The notes under the pieces: model-generated
Database searches by the model: none
Told to the model about the DNA's origin: nothing
Seen by the model: only the letters and a program-made list of their open reading frames with translations
Part shown: in pieces, positions 45,201 through 51,312 of the stretch
Layout: each line of letters starts with the position of its first letter
How positions within the stretch are numbered: the stretch's first letter is position 1
Program-made: the position numbers and the translations under genes
Source: Dichetophora obliterata
Taxonomy: Eukaryota > Arthropoda > Insecta > Diptera > Sciomyzidae
Reading direction: 5' to 3'
DNA: 64,000 bases
NCBI GenBank assembly: GCA_963920525.1
Contig: OY986435.1
Span: 101,792,115 to 101,856,114, forward strand

Positions 45201-48200
45201 GGCTTAATTTTCTGCAGGGTATTGGTACTTTTAAGAGATTTAAGGAAATTTTGTTCACACAAATTATTTTTGAAGCTTTACAACTTGATAAGAAACACAA
45301 AAACAACAAAAAAGGCATAGGGGAGGTGCCCATTTTTTTAATGATAAAAAAGTTTTTAAAATTTTCTGCTATACAAGCACAATTTTTGACCATAAATTGT
45401 AGGTCACATGAAAGAGTGTAAAAAATGGAAATTTTAATATATATTTTTTAAAAAAAAACTTTTGGCCTTCTTTTTGAGGGAAATGAACATTTTCTGGAAA
45501 AAGTAATAAAAATAGAAATGGTGAGCTACGGGTAAATACTATGTAATTTTTTTGCAGTCATTTGACTAATAGTCCTATTCTGGCAAATTAACAATTGTTA
45601 ACTAGTATTTTGAATATTCCTATGTGTTTGTTGTATTTTTTTAATATTAAAACCAAATTTGCAGCTCAAAAATAATAAATTTTGAAAAGTAATAAAAAGG
45701 TTATTGACAATTTCATTAAAAAATTTTTGAGCTTCAAAGGTAAAAGGGGTGTGGCAATTTTTTTTCCTAAACCATTTGGTGCTCGAAACAAATTCGTCCC
45801 AGTAGTTTCGGAATCTTTTATTCTTATAAATATTACGCAAACGCAAATTTTGTCCGGCGTTAGGCTTTTTAAGTACAAGTCCAATCTTAATAAATTTAGT
45901 ATGGTTTGGTAGGTTTAGACCTGTCGATGTGCAAACTGGACTTTTTATTTCTTAAAAATTTATATTTTTTAAGTTATAAAGAGTTAAAGTTTACATATAA
46001 TTGTTGTTGATCTGTTGTTTTTTCTCTTCTTAATTTCAGCATATGCCTAAAAATATGTGAGGTATTTATTTAGCGCTACTAATAGCTATGAAACTGTTAT
46101 ACTGACGAATAATCTTTTATAATTTCAAAGCTAAAGTTATGAATTGATATATTCAAGATAAAAGTGATACTGGAATGATTCTTACAGTTGAAAAAAAATT
46201 TCTAAACTGTTGGTGGGAAAGTTTTTTAATTTTTAAAAATTTACACAAAAATTTAATAAGAAATTTGAAACTGGTAATGAAACATTTTCGTTCTAACATT
46301 TTTCAACTGGAAATCAAGAAATATTCTTACTCCTGTATATTTGAATCAAATTTGGGTATGAAATTAAATATGCTAACATTATATCATCGTTGCGCGTACA
46401 ATACCGCGTATATTGCAAAAAGGCCAAAATTAATTTCATTTTAATTTTGATCAGTTGAAAATCTATTCAATAGCTTAAAATAAAATCTAGGTATGTTTGA
46501 TTTTGGCGTTTTAACTCCACGCTGGCTTACTAGTGATTTCTTAAAAGTGGACGTAGCTACAGTAGGCCTACGCCTATTTTGAGTACATTTGCTGACATTA
46601 ACCGTATAAACTCAGTTACAAAATATTAGTGTAGTACGATAAAACATTTTCCGTCAGACCATTTTTCATATGAGATTCTACAAAGAATCGGTACAATTCT
46701 GTGAGTTTTTTAACAATACTGCAAGATAATAAAACATTCTTACGATATTTGTTTACAAGAATGCGGGACTCAATAGGAATTTTTTTTGAAAATTTTTCAA
46801 AATCCAATTTAATTTTTTTTTTCAAATGACGAAATATATATTTTTTATAACACTACTCCACAAATCAAGGAAAACTTTCACCACAACGAAAAATTTTCCG
46901 TAGAATCTAAATGTAATAATTTTTTTCGTCTAATTTGCCAAATGAATTACAAAATTGTTGTAGAGGAGAGTCAGACCAAATTTTTAAGGTATAAAACGTT
47001 CAAATAGTATCAGTGGTATGGCTGTTATGATCAAATGTAGTTAAAAAAAGAATTTTTTCCGTTTCTTTAACACAAATTTCAAGTTTCAAGCCCTATATCT
47101 CAATATAATTTTATAGGTGATAAAAAGTTAGCACTATCTGATAGAAAATTTTATTATAAAAATTTTAAGCATATGTATCCATAAAAAAATGCTAATTTAC
47201 AGAATTATAAAATTTTTTAACATCAAAGCCAAACAATTTTTTGTTAAAAAATCATTTTATTGTAGTCAAATAAATAAAATGCATACATGTACAATAATAA
47301 TTTTTTTAATTTAACTGTTGTTTTTTTTGTTGTTGATCTTAGTTTTACATGATGTGACATTGCCTCTGCTGCATATTAAATTGGGATTAATAAAGAACTT
47401 CGTTAGAATTTTGTTTGTTGTCATATTTTCTGATATCGTTAATTCGATCGTCTAATTTTTCATGACCAGAATTTCTTATTATCTCAATCAAAGCCCTTTT
47501 AGTCAAGAAAATTTTAGATGAGCCGGATCCTGCCGAATAAAAACACAGTAATATAGTTTACAGAAAAAAAAAAATATGTAAGAAAGTGTAAGGTAGGCGG
47601 ATTTTTTCTAAGCAAGGCGATATTAGGCGTGTTTTATTCGTTCTGGTTAAACCAAATAGGTTCTAAATAACATGCAGAATACTAACAAAAAGATGAACTT
47701 GCTCAGTAGCTAGTTCATCTCGTTGAACTATTTTTTTTTTCGCTACGGCTCTATAGATGTCTGTATTGGTTTAGTTTGTGGCAGCACTCGCAAGTAAGAG
47801 TTTGGTTTACAACCCTTCTTAGTCACCCAATGCTGGCAAAAGAAACATCTGTGCTGTTTAGTCATATCATCGTCGACAATGCCCCAAGCGGTCAGAAGTA
47901 GTAATTTGTTTTGCAATCAGCCGTTTGGTCATATCATTTGGCGACAACGATCACCAAACGGTAGACCAAACGGTCTAAGGCAAAACTTACAAAGCTTTAA
48001 CTAATGCGATCTATTCGTTCACTGGTTAAACCAGAACGAATAAAACGCAGCTATTGAACCCATATACACGCTTTCGAAATGTTATCTCTAGCTCAAATGC
48101 AAACCCTTTTATAGCGGATCTGTGTCATACAAAAATATTAAAAAGTGCAGATCCTTGAGTTTCATGAACAAATCTCAACTCCTTCTCTTAAACTTGAGTA

Positions 48201-50946
48201 CACAGACAAAACACAGATGGACAGATAACCAGGGAATAACCGGGGATAACCGCTAGACGAACGAGGTTACGCTGATCAAGAATGTATGTACTTTTCTCTA
48301 CCGGCAACACCTGCTTCAGGGTCTTACAAAAGTTTGCAATAAGTTAGTATATTTTTCAGGTATAGGGTATAAAAATGGTCTCCTTATTAAAAATTCATAA
48401 CTCAAAATGGCGCAAATTTGCACAATTTTTTTTTCTTAGTTGAAACAATGAAGAATATTAAAACCGTTTAACAAGTACCCGGACTATCCCGTAAAGCTAC
48501 TATTTGTTTAAAGGTTTATGCACTTTTTTTTAATTAAATTGTAACATCTGACCATGGCATATAAATAACCATATAACTTTATATATAATAAATAATATTT
48601 CAAACGCTACATACCTGATAGTTAAGATGCCATAATAATTAATAATTTGAATCTGGTGGCTTGAATCAAAACATAGAAAATTACATTTGAAAACACTGAT
48701 ATTGTTACATAGAACGTACAACATCCAACTAAAACTGCGACTCATTGAGTGGGCACAGTGCTCGCATTCCATCGGTACTTTGTAGCCACCTTCGTACTAT
48801 ACATTCAACAAATGTTCAGAGTTGCCTACTGTAATTTTTTATTTTGGTATTTTCGTCACATTTTAATATAAAAGGCCCCATTGTGCGTCGTAGATTCACA
48901 TCCCAGGTTTTGTTCTTCTTTTTTTTTATAATAATTTTTTAAGTCAAGATTAATTTTATTATTTGGCCAGTAATAAATATGGCACAAGCTTAGTGAGGTT
49001 AGATGCAAGTTAATTTGTATTTAAATTTATTCGAAAACTTCTACATGTGTGGTTATATCCGCTTTAGAAAGAGCCGCATGTTCTAAGCCTTTCAAAAGTA
49101 AACAAAATATATATTTCGGATCTTTTTGGACATTTTAATGTTATTCTCGATTAGTTGCTATTCCTGTGATTCGGTATAGTTTGAATTCTAGGCTTCAGTC
49201 GTTAATCTTAATTTGACTTGTGGACTATAGACCGATTTTTGCTATGATTGAAGTGAAGGTGGAGGTTGTGTTTTTGTTCGTCAATGCATTCAATGTCGTA
49301 GCACAATTTAACTAACTGCTGTTTGGCAAACGTATCCGAATTACATACGATTTAAAATCGTTTTGCCGCTTTCATACACACTTTGCCATACTTAACCCTG
49401 GAGAAGGCGCGCCTCGCGGAGTAGCATGGATTGTCGCGCGTGAGCATTGTGCTTATTGAGGAATTACTGCAAAAATATTAATAAAAAAGATGAATTTGAT
49501 CCATTTAAAAATTGCTCATAGCAAAATGCAAAATGCTCATAGCGCACTTTCTCGAGGGTTAAAAGGCCATTAAAGATGCAAAAATGCTTTCACATGTTTA
49601 TTTTATTCGTTATATTTTTTAAATTTACCCACATATCAATTTCTCATCAAAGCGATACCAGTTTTCTTTATTTGATCTACATTTTTTCATCTTCTTCTTG
49701 CACGATTCACACAACAAACATACAAATACAAAACATACACAGCTTGGCTATATCGGTGGGTTCCCTTTTCGTGCAAAAGCATTTCAAACAAGACTCAAAG
49801 GCTATAGCACTTGAGATGGTTAACAATATTCGCGGTGTCTTCAACAACATTCTGGATGAGGTCGTCTGGATGGATGCCGTCACCAAGGAAGAGGCTAAAA
49901 AGAAATTACATTCGATGACAACACACATTGGTTATCCGGATGAGATGCTGGACAGCTCTAAGCTGGAGGAATACTATCGCAAGTTAGACATCGATTCGGA
50001 TAAATACTTTGAATCGTTTCTAAAGATGAACGTCTTCGGTACCGACTACTCGTTCAATAAGCTTCGTTTACCGGTTAACAAAACCGATTGGATTCGCCAT
50101 GCCAGACCTGCAGTAGTCAACGCCTTCTACTCGTCCATTGAGAATAGTATACGTAAGTTGTCTGAAAACATTCAAGTCTCTTATAAAATATCTTACACAA
50201 TATAAAATAAATTCATACAATTTTGTTTCTAGAATTTCCGGCTGGAATTTTACAAGGACATTTCTTCAATGCACAGCGACCCAAGTACATGAACTATGGC
50301 GCAATTGGTTACGTTATTGGGCATGAAATAACACACGGCTTCGACGATCAGGGAAGACAATTCGATGTCAATGGCAATTTAGTTGATTGGTGGCAACCGG
50401 ATACACAAAAGGCATACTTGGACAAAGCCAAGTGTATAATCGAGCAGTACGGCAATTATACGGAAAAAACCACTTCCTTAAATGTAAATTAACACCAATT
50501 TCACTGTTGTAAAAATTTTAGTGTCGTTACTTTTACCTTCTTTGCAGCTGAATGGCATCAATACACAAGGAGAAAATATAGCTGATAACGGCGGCGTAAA
50601 AGAGTCCTATATTGCCTATAGGCAATGGGCCGCTAAAAATGGACCCGAACAAAAATTACCTGGCCTAGACTTTACACCACAACAAATGTTCTGGATCTCA
50701 GCGGGCCAGACATGGTGTGCCAAGTATAGAAAAGGTATTTCTAGTAAAACCAAATCCTAAGAGAAAGTTTTTCAAAAATAAAACATATTTCCAGAATCCC
50801 TGAAGATGCGCATCACCACGGGTGTTCATTCGCCATCCGAGTTTCGCGTCCTTGGGTCCTTTAGCAATATGAAGGACTTCTCAAAAGACTTCCAATGCCC
50901 AGAGGGATCACCCATGAATCCATTGCATAAATGCGAAGTTTGGTAG
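5362..50946 (+). CDS. Nep2: Neprilysin-2, M13 zinc metallopeptidase (nine exons, 5' exon missing)
   Basis: A membrane-anchored endopeptidase that cleaves small peptides on the amino side of hydrophobic residues outside the cell. Join: 5362-5495, 5587-5973, 6039-6253, 28211-28387, 28447-28823, 49743-50152, 50233-50483, 50548-50734, 50795-50946. All introns are GT-AG and all phases match, giving 762 codons before TAG. Numbering from the first visible Asn: cytoplasmic NPNWWRRR at 1-8, membrane anchor about 14-38, substrate-binding NAFY at 556-559, zinc and catalytic HEITH at 597-601, third zinc ligand in ENIAD at 659-663, and C-terminal CEVW. The sequence follows Drosophila Nep2 closely throughout. 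The exon with the ATG was not found; the first visible exon begins with the third base of a codon. Two introns exceed 20 kb and are packed with transposons. Confidence 0.95.
6254..6676. other. Start of the 22-kb intron, no recognised element
   Basis: The strong donor GTAAGT at 6254 is followed by AT-rich sequence and short TATATCTTGATAT repeats at about 6357-6390. I recognise no gene. The last 200 bp may be older repeat sequence into which the next hAT element inserted. Confidence 0.4.
6677..8791 (+). mobile_element. hAT transposon, decayed (2115 bp)
   Basis: The ends share the inverted repeat CAGGGTGACCGTTTT. The target duplication is ATCCTAGG (6669-6676) against ATACTAGG (8792-8799), seven of eight bases. 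Inside, about 7840-8400 on the + strand carries a broken hAT transposase C-terminus. The subterminal regions are rich in the motif AGTAGATTTT. It is non-autonomous by decay. Confidence 0.85.
7838..8410 (+). pseudogene. hAT transposase C-terminal relic
   Basis: Interrupted reading frames on the + strand. The best stretch, about 8155-8320, reads [31 protein letters not shown] and [20 protein letters not shown], which is the hAT dimerisation domain (PxSN, CERxFSxLN, RNRL). At least two in-frame stops interrupt this stretch. It belongs to the hAT element bounded at 6677 and 8791. Confidence 0.75.
8860..9300 (-). pseudogene. RTE-like LINE relic, reverse transcriptase tail
   Basis: On the minus strand from about 9290, the frame reads [40 protein letters not shown], then stops. 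This is the region after the YADD motif in RTE-type elements (FQYLG, NRCLRxILxIxWP). A segment corresponding to the usual LLYGCETW block is deleted, and there are several stops. The opposite-strand open frames here are antisense shadows. Confidence 0.7.
9301..9964. other. Non-coding intron sequence
   Basis: No gene seen. Near 9694 the sequence ACTAGCAGGCCACTGTTGTC, followed by the GTCCGCGGC...GCCACGGAC hairpin, resembles the 3' terminus of a Helitron (CTAG plus hairpin). No matching 5' end was found. Confidence 0.35.
9973..12712. mobile_element. hAT-type transposon (2740 bp) with perfect target duplication
   Basis: The terminal inverted repeat is CAGGGTTGCC at 9973 and GGCAACCCTG ending at 12712. 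The 8-bp target duplication CTCGAAGC is exact (9965-9972 and 12713-12720). The interior is very AT-rich and carries no intact transposase. A minus-strand frame at 11468-11283 reads [18 protein letters not shown], which could be a hAT dimerisation-domain remnant. A separate TA-flanked element is nested at 10205-10850. Confidence 0.85.
10205..10850. mobile_element. pogo/Tigger-like MITE (646 bp)
   Basis: Terminal repeats CAGTCGAACTTCCCT at the left and, reverse-complemented, CAGTTGATCTTCCCT at the right, with a TA dinucleotide on each flank (10203-10204 and 10851-10852). This start and the TA target fit the pogo/Tigger branch of Tc1/mariner. Internal copies of ATTCATTATA near both ends give further inverted symmetry. 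No transposase is visible. It is nested in the hAT element around it. Confidence 0.7.
12895..13456. mobile_element. Foldback MITE, interrupted by a hAT MITE
   Basis: The left arm 12895-12958 is matched by an inverted right arm in two pieces, 13071-13107 and 13430-13456. The inner 37 bp (12922-12958 against 13071-13107) are perfectly complementary and the outer part has a few changes. The two right-arm pieces become continuous once the 314-bp insertion at 13108-13421 and one copy of its 8-bp target duplication are removed. The spacer is about 112 bp and non-coding. Family unknown. Confidence 0.75.
13108..13421. mobile_element. hAT-type MITE (314 bp)
   Basis: Terminal inverted repeat CAGTGTTGCCAT / ATGGCAACACTG with an exact 8-bp target duplication ATTATATG (13100-13107 and 13422-13429). 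No coding sequence. It split the right arm of the surrounding foldback element, so it is the younger of the two. Confidence 0.9.
13466..13790 (+). repeat. tRNA-derived SINE, copy 1
   Basis: The head is tRNA-like with an A-box-like AGCCTAGTGGGTAG (from about 13478) and a B box GGTTCAATTCC (13530-13540), the internal RNA polymerase III promoter. It is followed by TTCAATTGAATTAATTTTTC and a tail containing TTCGGAGTCGGC and TCGGTCATTTGTG. The same head and core recur at 25478-25640, and the tail recurs inverted near 52215-52325. A cloverleaf of a working tRNA is not preserved, so this is a SINE. Confidence 0.75.
13791..14469. repeat. T-rich degenerate tandem sequence
   Basis: Irregular repeats of the motif GGTAATTTTTGTCATTTTT and variants (GGTCATTTT, GGCATTTTT) occupy 13850-14050 and 14290-14420, separated by ordinary AT-rich sequence. 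No gene seen. Confidence 0.5.
14470..16720 (+). mobile_element. Decayed LINE (endonuclease and partial reverse transcriptase)
   Basis: A plus-strand non-LTR relic in several frames. At about 14480-14510 there is a zinc-knuckle-like ORF1 end ([13 protein letters not shown]). The endonuclease begins at 14767 with [13 protein letters not shown], then [10 protein letters not shown] and [15 protein letters not shown], with a stop at 15133. From 15231, [11 protein letters not shown] matches the SDH motif and is followed by the linker to 15860. Reverse transcriptase resumes at 16481 with [17 protein letters not shown] and ends abruptly near 16700, before the YADD motif. Frameshifts and stops are numerous. 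Clade uncertain (jockey-like). Confidence 0.75.
16721..17131. other. Non-coding, unassigned
   Basis: A short GC-richer patch (16700-16760, GACTCGGTCTGCGGGCACGC) adjoins the end of the LINE relic, then AT-rich sequence. I recognise nothing in it. Confidence 0.35.
17624..17874. repeat. Inverted repeat, 34-bp arms
   Basis: ATATCAAGCCCTAATCGACG... at 17624-17657 is complementary, with few mismatches, to 17841-17874 (which reads ...CGGCGGTTAGGGCTCGATAT). The shared core includes GAATTAACGTAAG. The loop is about 180 bp. Probably a small MITE or part of the hAT subterminal region. Confidence 0.5.
17917..20697 (-). mobile_element. 5'-truncated LINE inserted in the hAT transposase
   Basis: A minus-strand non-LTR element. 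It begins inside the endonuclease ([10 protein letters not shown], near 20692), then [13 protein letters not shown] (20433-20200), a linker, [18 protein letters not shown] (19560-19450), then [25 protein letters not shown] and [10 protein letters not shown] (19136-18744), thumb [17 protein letters not shown] (18721-18353) and RLWNVLP near 18150. It ends in a TAAA-rich tail at 17917-17935. The flanks GGAAACCACATGT and AAAAACCAACATGT look like an imperfect target duplication. Frameshifts make it dead. Its clade matches the LINE pieces at 53.5-56.1 kb and 61.6-62.3 kb. Confidence 0.8.
20537..21103 (-). pseudogene. Chimeric open frame: hAT transposase tail fused to LINE endonuclease
   Basis: A 188-codon frame in which residues about 1-135 are hAT-derived and the rest is LINE-derived. 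The hAT part has [27 protein letters not shown] and [18 protein letters not shown], the dimerisation domain of BED-type hAT transposases. It runs directly into [13 protein letters not shown] and [15 protein letters not shown], the start of a LINE endonuclease. The fusion results from insertion of the 5'-truncated LINE in the same frame. The upstream two-thirds of the transposase are absent, so this is debris and not a host gene. Confidence 0.75.
21330..22522 (-). mobile_element. Helitron-like non-autonomous pieces
   Basis: On the minus strand, TCTATACTATTATATAAAAG begins at 22522 and is preceded by A, as expected for a Helitron 5' end. A second similar start (TCTATACAAATATATAAAAG) begins at about 21940. 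The stretch near 21335-21365 (GCCGGGCAGACGTTGTCC on the + strand) resembles the 3'-terminal hairpin of the Helitron at 58247. Thus one or two short non-autonomous copies lie here. No coding sequence. Confidence 0.55.
22938..23069 (+). repeat. 132-bp direct repeat, copy 1
   Basis: Begins CAATGCTATCAAAGCATCGC and ends GGTTTTGATAGCC. It is repeated in the same orientation at 23985-24121 with only a few base changes and one small internal duplication. Each copy has the short inverted ends GCTATCAAA / TTTTGATAGC, so it could be a small mobile unit present twice. The sequence between the copies is non-coding. Confidence 0.6.
23985..24121 (+). repeat. 132-bp direct repeat, copy 2
   Basis: Second copy of the unit at 22938-23069. 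It differs mainly by a local duplication of ACTTCACAGGAAGTTGT. The separation between copies is about 0.9 kb, with no gag-pol-like sequence between them. Confidence 0.6.
25478..25640 (+). repeat. tRNA-derived SINE, copy 2
   Basis: A box TGGCCTACTGG (25488-25498) and B box GGTTCGAACC (25531-25540), both close to the tRNA consensus, followed by the family core TTCAATTGAATTAATATTTC. The downstream tail seen in copy 1 is mostly lost. It has the better-preserved pol III promoter of the two. Confidence 0.75.
25815..26805 (+). pseudogene. LINE reverse transcriptase relic with internal deletion
   Basis: Reads [40 protein letters not shown], then a deletion; after it, [10 protein letters not shown] near 26100, [18 protein letters not shown] and [16 protein letters not shown] (26312-26524), and a C-terminal stretch to 26803. 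It is the same clade as the LINE at 980-4335 (which has [26 protein letters not shown] and RPHLEYASQVWSP) but diverged. The SGVPQGS block is missing and there are stops and frameshifts. Confidence 0.8.
27222..27507 (+). repeat. Poly-A-ended retroelement fragment, intron copy 1
   Basis: A 285-bp sequence ending in a run of about 17 A. It is homologous, in opposite orientation, to 43741-44052 over its whole length; shared blocks include AAAAGCCAATTAATGTGCTT and CCTAATTGCCAATAGGGGGT. The A-tail marks it as the 3' end of a retrotransposed sequence (LINE 3' UTR or SINE). It lies about 0.7 kb upstream of the Nep2 exon at 28211. Confidence 0.7.
28211..28823 (+). CDS. Nep2: Nep2 exons 28211-28387 and 28447-28823
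   Basis: These two exons encode the middle of the M13 N-terminal domain: [33 protein letters not shown] | [40 protein letters not shown] and [14 protein letters not shown]. The 59-bp intron between them ends in an A-run (AAAAAAAAAG); its pyrimidines lie further upstream, so splicing may be weak. The second exon ends CAG|GTAAGT in phase 2. Both exons are isolated by introns of 22.0 kb and 20.9 kb and sit between inverted copies of one retroelement sequence (27222-27507 and 43741-44052). Confidence 0.95.
28824..30730. other. Start of the 20.9-kb intron, non-coding
   Basis: Begins with a strong GTAAGT donor. AT-rich with no credible coding frame. From about 30240 there are irregular repeats of AAAAGTCTTTGAAGACTTTT and similar palindromic pieces, which continue on the other side of the MITE at 30731-30960, to about 31230. 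Confidence 0.4.
30731..30960. mobile_element. PIF/Harbinger-type MITE (230 bp)
   Basis: Long terminal inverted repeats: left GGCCCGGTTTCACAAT, right (reverse complement) GGACCGGTTTCACAAT. The match continues with two differences for about 40 bp through CTTAAGTTGTACTTAAGT. The 3-bp target duplication TAA is exact (30728-30730 and 30961-30963). The palindrome ACTTAAGT recurs several times inside. It interrupts the AAGTCTTT repeat tract. Confidence 0.85.
31931..31953 (+). repeat. (TTC)n microsatellite
   Basis: Seven to eight perfect TTC units. Inside the left part of the large hAT element. Confidence 0.9.
32463..32774. mobile_element. TA-flanked hairpin MITE with perfect 106-bp arms
   Basis: Ends TTAGGGCGGGTCAA / TTGACCCGCCCTAA, flanked by TA-rich sequence consistent with a TA target (Tc1/mariner type). 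The arms 32479-32584 and 32629-32734 are perfect reverse complements over 106 bp with a 44-nt loop. The right side has 26 extra bases between arm and terminus where the left has only 2. No coding sequence. The absence of mismatches suggests a young insertion. Confidence 0.9.
33003..34851 (-). pseudogene. I-like LINE ORF2, palm, thumb, RNase H and zinc knuckle
   Basis: Frame 34851-34492 has [19 protein letters not shown] and [10 protein letters not shown], the reverse transcriptase catalytic block. After a shift, 34463-33243 (406 codons) gives the thumb and then RNase H with its four acidic residues in [30 protein letters not shown] and [22 protein letters not shown] at 33245-33243 replaces a Cys or Trp codon; beyond it [13 protein letters not shown] (33242-33200) completes a C-terminal knuckle and the frame runs to 33003. 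Confidence 0.85.
34912..36650 (-). pseudogene. I-like LINE ORF2, endonuclease and first part of reverse transcriptase
   Basis: Open from 36510 (532 codons), with the same frame readable from about 36645 ([19 protein letters not shown]). Endonuclease motifs: [20 protein letters not shown], and THCLIEI in place of SDH. Reverse transcriptase motifs: [35 protein letters not shown] and [13 protein letters not shown]. The frame is lost at 34912 within the palm. The predicted start MKIVQFNC (36689) runs into TAG at 36656-36654 just before the long frame, so a small shift is needed there too. Confidence 0.8.
36651..37913 (-). CDS. I-like LINE ORF1, nucleic-acid-binding protein (intact)
   Basis: 420 codons, ATG at 37913, stop TAG at 36653-36651. 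The N-terminal half has no motif I can name. The centre (codons about 200-260) carries Cys/His knuckles: [28 protein letters not shown] and [15 protein letters not shown]. The C-terminal third is low-complexity with basic [14 protein letters not shown]. Such proteins coat element RNA in a ribonucleoprotein. Its ATG overlaps the stop of an upstream 105-codon frame (TAATG). The ORF2 start ATG (36689-36687) lies inside its 3' end in another frame. Confidence 0.85.
   Translation of the reverse strand: MVWPADRIFSSNSDGESEVRAPRARFYVPLSAISIFEVVIQSRSSSHLNVVSIGEFIYKNYKDVDVFFITKRKIKIVTPLFKTANEIACDCFLNEKYNTYIPSELCEVKGVAPIPVLYTEKEIFECCIAKNMQQFGRLSDSCKLVEIKRFSKNDASKSGKRIDIDSVLICFSGNVLPSHVSVGGVNFPVNPYRESVLQCRRCWRFGHTERACSRAQRLCGKCGTCHDASSDCLLKCANCNGAHDASSKSCPMYQKLSNSKIEKANSMKPKIVSFSSPTYANPNGFIFNNADFPQLSLPRRPLIAPKKAPVSSKRLRLEDADAVVVDDRADGGSGETVVRKMIDTHSTNVADLESVINVQIKNSNNNTITHIKPFFESILNLLNTSDNPLDSVRHDNIKPIFQSILNNINTQYENSPVQLH
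37913..38230 (-). CDS. Upstream 105-codon ORF coupled to LINE ORF1
   Basis: Begins with ATG at 38230 and ends with TAA at 37915-37913; the last A of that stop is the first base of the ORF1 ATG. The product is basic at its N-terminus ([13 protein letters not shown]) and Cys/Phe-rich toward the C-terminus, with no domain I recognise. It sits in the expected 5' leader of the element. It could be a regulatory uORF using stop-restart, an extra protein, or a chance frame. Confidence 0.35.
   Translation of the reverse strand: MSKKLKRYKYMEMTQKSCRIKSNVNLIITFRRSIVMILNINFHLEAFDLCSIEIRRISSCGKFLIFKLKYILSNSIVSNRLHICVFVTFNCGFCDFISFVLLNKE
38231..40640. other. Right part of the large hAT element, mostly non-coding
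   Basis: AT-rich. The minus-strand frame 39846-39577 (90 codons: [40 protein letters not shown]) resembles a middle segment of a hAT transposase but is too short to be sure. The rest (38231-39570 and 39850-40560) shows nothing recognisable. Confidence 0.35.
40735..40960 (+). mobile_element. Helitron 5' end-like sequence
   Basis: TCTATACTATTATATAAAAG begins at 40735 after an A and is identical over 20 bases to the reverse strand at 22522; the similarity continues into ACTCACG. No 3' terminus was found nearby, so this is probably a truncated copy. Confidence 0.5.
40960..41300 (+). repeat. Degenerate direct repeat, two units about 215 bp apart
   Basis: Units start at about 40978 and 41193: GGCTGAACCAC.GAAGCTAT, then ACCATATGTTCGTGTGGTGC, then TTGTTT...GTGT.AGA/CTTCCTTGGTGG. 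The core CACCATATGTTCGTGTGGTG is itself a partial palindrome. A short tandem CTCTCTTTTTAAG also occurs twice just upstream. No gene. Confidence 0.6.
41320..41560. repeat. Inverted repeat, probable MITE
   Basis: CACACATTGGCCGCA near 41328 is matched inverted by TGCGGCCAATGTGTG near 41535, and adjacent GTGGAGTCAAC matches GTTGACTCCGC. Total about 230 bp with an AT-rich centre. The sequence CTATAGTTTC occurs on both sides (about 41297 and 41554) and could be part of the flank. Confidence 0.5.
41612..42485. mobile_element. Foldback hAT-type element with tandem-repeat arms (874 bp)
   Basis: Terminal repeat CAGAGCTGG at 41612 and CCAGCTCTG ending at 42485, with an exact 8-bp target duplication CTCGTGAG (41604-41611 and 42486-42493). 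The left half is a tandem array of about 65-75 bp units containing CAATTCCATTACAGGAATTG and GGTAATTGAACACCTCAATT. The right half carries the same units in inverted orientation. The centre (about 41950-42140) is unique. No coding sequence. Confidence 0.85.
42715..43570 (-). pseudogene. RTE-like LINE relic, endonuclease region
   Basis: On the minus strand, [13 protein letters not shown] near 43150 is followed by [20 protein letters not shown] (43030-42970), [27 protein letters not shown] and [20 protein letters not shown] (about 42800-42730). This is the apurinic-like endonuclease of RTE-type elements, the domain often annotated as craniofacial development protein 2-like. The 43490-43540 stretch (ACGGGTGGGCTT) matches 58995-59010 in the RTE copy at 58942. 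Frameshifts and stops are present. Confidence 0.75.
43741..44052 (-). repeat. Poly-A-ended retroelement fragment, intron copy 2
   Basis: Reverse-oriented homologue of 27222-27507; on the minus strand it ends in A10 at 43750-43741. It carries about 35 bp more sequence in the middle (TACCGGCTGATTCGGGCAG region). By eye the two copies agree at roughly five of six positions. Confidence 0.7.
44053..47628. other. Old AT-rich intron sequence with Helitron-like traces
   Basis: No gene. At about 45740-45800, GGGGTGTGGCAATTTTTTTT and GCTCGAAACAA match the block at 21520-21580 (GGGGTGTGGCTACATTTTTT, ACTCGAAACAA), so old copies of the same non-autonomous Helitron family are likely here; the 46500-46620 stretch is similar in style. 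Everything else is unassigned. Confidence 0.35.
47629..48050. mobile_element. MITE with 24-bp inverted ends
   Basis: GTTTTATTCGTTCTGGTTAA at 47631 (24 bp to 47654) is matched inverted at 48023-48046 with one difference. CG before the left arm and CG after the right arm extend the symmetry. The interior has GATGAACT..AGTTCATC palindromes and GACCAAACGGT repeats (47930-47980) but no coding sequence. The target site is unresolved. Confidence 0.55.
48051..49742. other. End of the 20.9-kb intron, non-coding
   Basis: AT-rich, no recognised element. The last 35 bases before the exon are A/C-rich (ACACAACAAACATACAAATA); the pyrimidine tract TCTTCTTCTTGC sits upstream at 49690-49701. Confidence 0.4.
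49743..50946 (+). CDS. Nep2: Nep2 catalytic exons 49743-50152, 50233-50483, 50548-50734, 50795-50946
   Basis: These four exons encode the peptidase M13 catalytic domain. NAFYSS is at 50119-50136, [15 protein letters not shown] begins at 50322, [13 protein letters not shown] begins at 50572, [10 protein letters not shown] spans the last junction, and [12 protein letters not shown] and the closing CEVW follow; the stop TAG is 50944-50946. The introns are 80, 64 and 60 bp. The long-intron acceptor at 49741-49742 follows an A/C-rich tract rather than a clean poly-pyrimidine run. All active-site residues are present, so this looks like a working enzyme. Confidence 0.95.
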
Positions 50947-51312
50947 ACGTTAGTTTGTATTTATATTTTTTTTTTACACTTAACTAAAATGTATATCTTT
51001 TACCATTGCAATATTTATTGTAAGTTTTTTTGAAATGTTTCAAATTAATGTTAATTCTTTACATAGTAGATTTTATTTAATTCTAAGTTTCAGATGTGAG
51101 AAAATGTATCACTTTTTTGAGTAAAAATGTAGTAATGATTCACACACACAACTTTATTGAATAATCTTTTTATTTGGAAATTAACTAACATAGAACAAAT
51201 CAACTTTTAAAAATAATTCTTATCAAAAAAATTTAAAATTAATGGGTCAACCGGACCGGCCCTTTCGCCTTTATAAACATTATAAAATTGAGAGTTTAAT
51301 GGTTTGTAACAT
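50947..51312 (+). other. Nep2 3' untranslated region and flank
   Basis: AT-rich sequence after the TAG. I found no canonical AATAAA within 300 bp of the stop, so the cleavage site cannot be placed by eye. Confidence 0.4.

Noticed and set aside
44660..46444. Several 60-90 codon frames in the long intron
   Set aside because: No domain, no consistent strand or codon bias, and AT-rich composition typical of chance frames.
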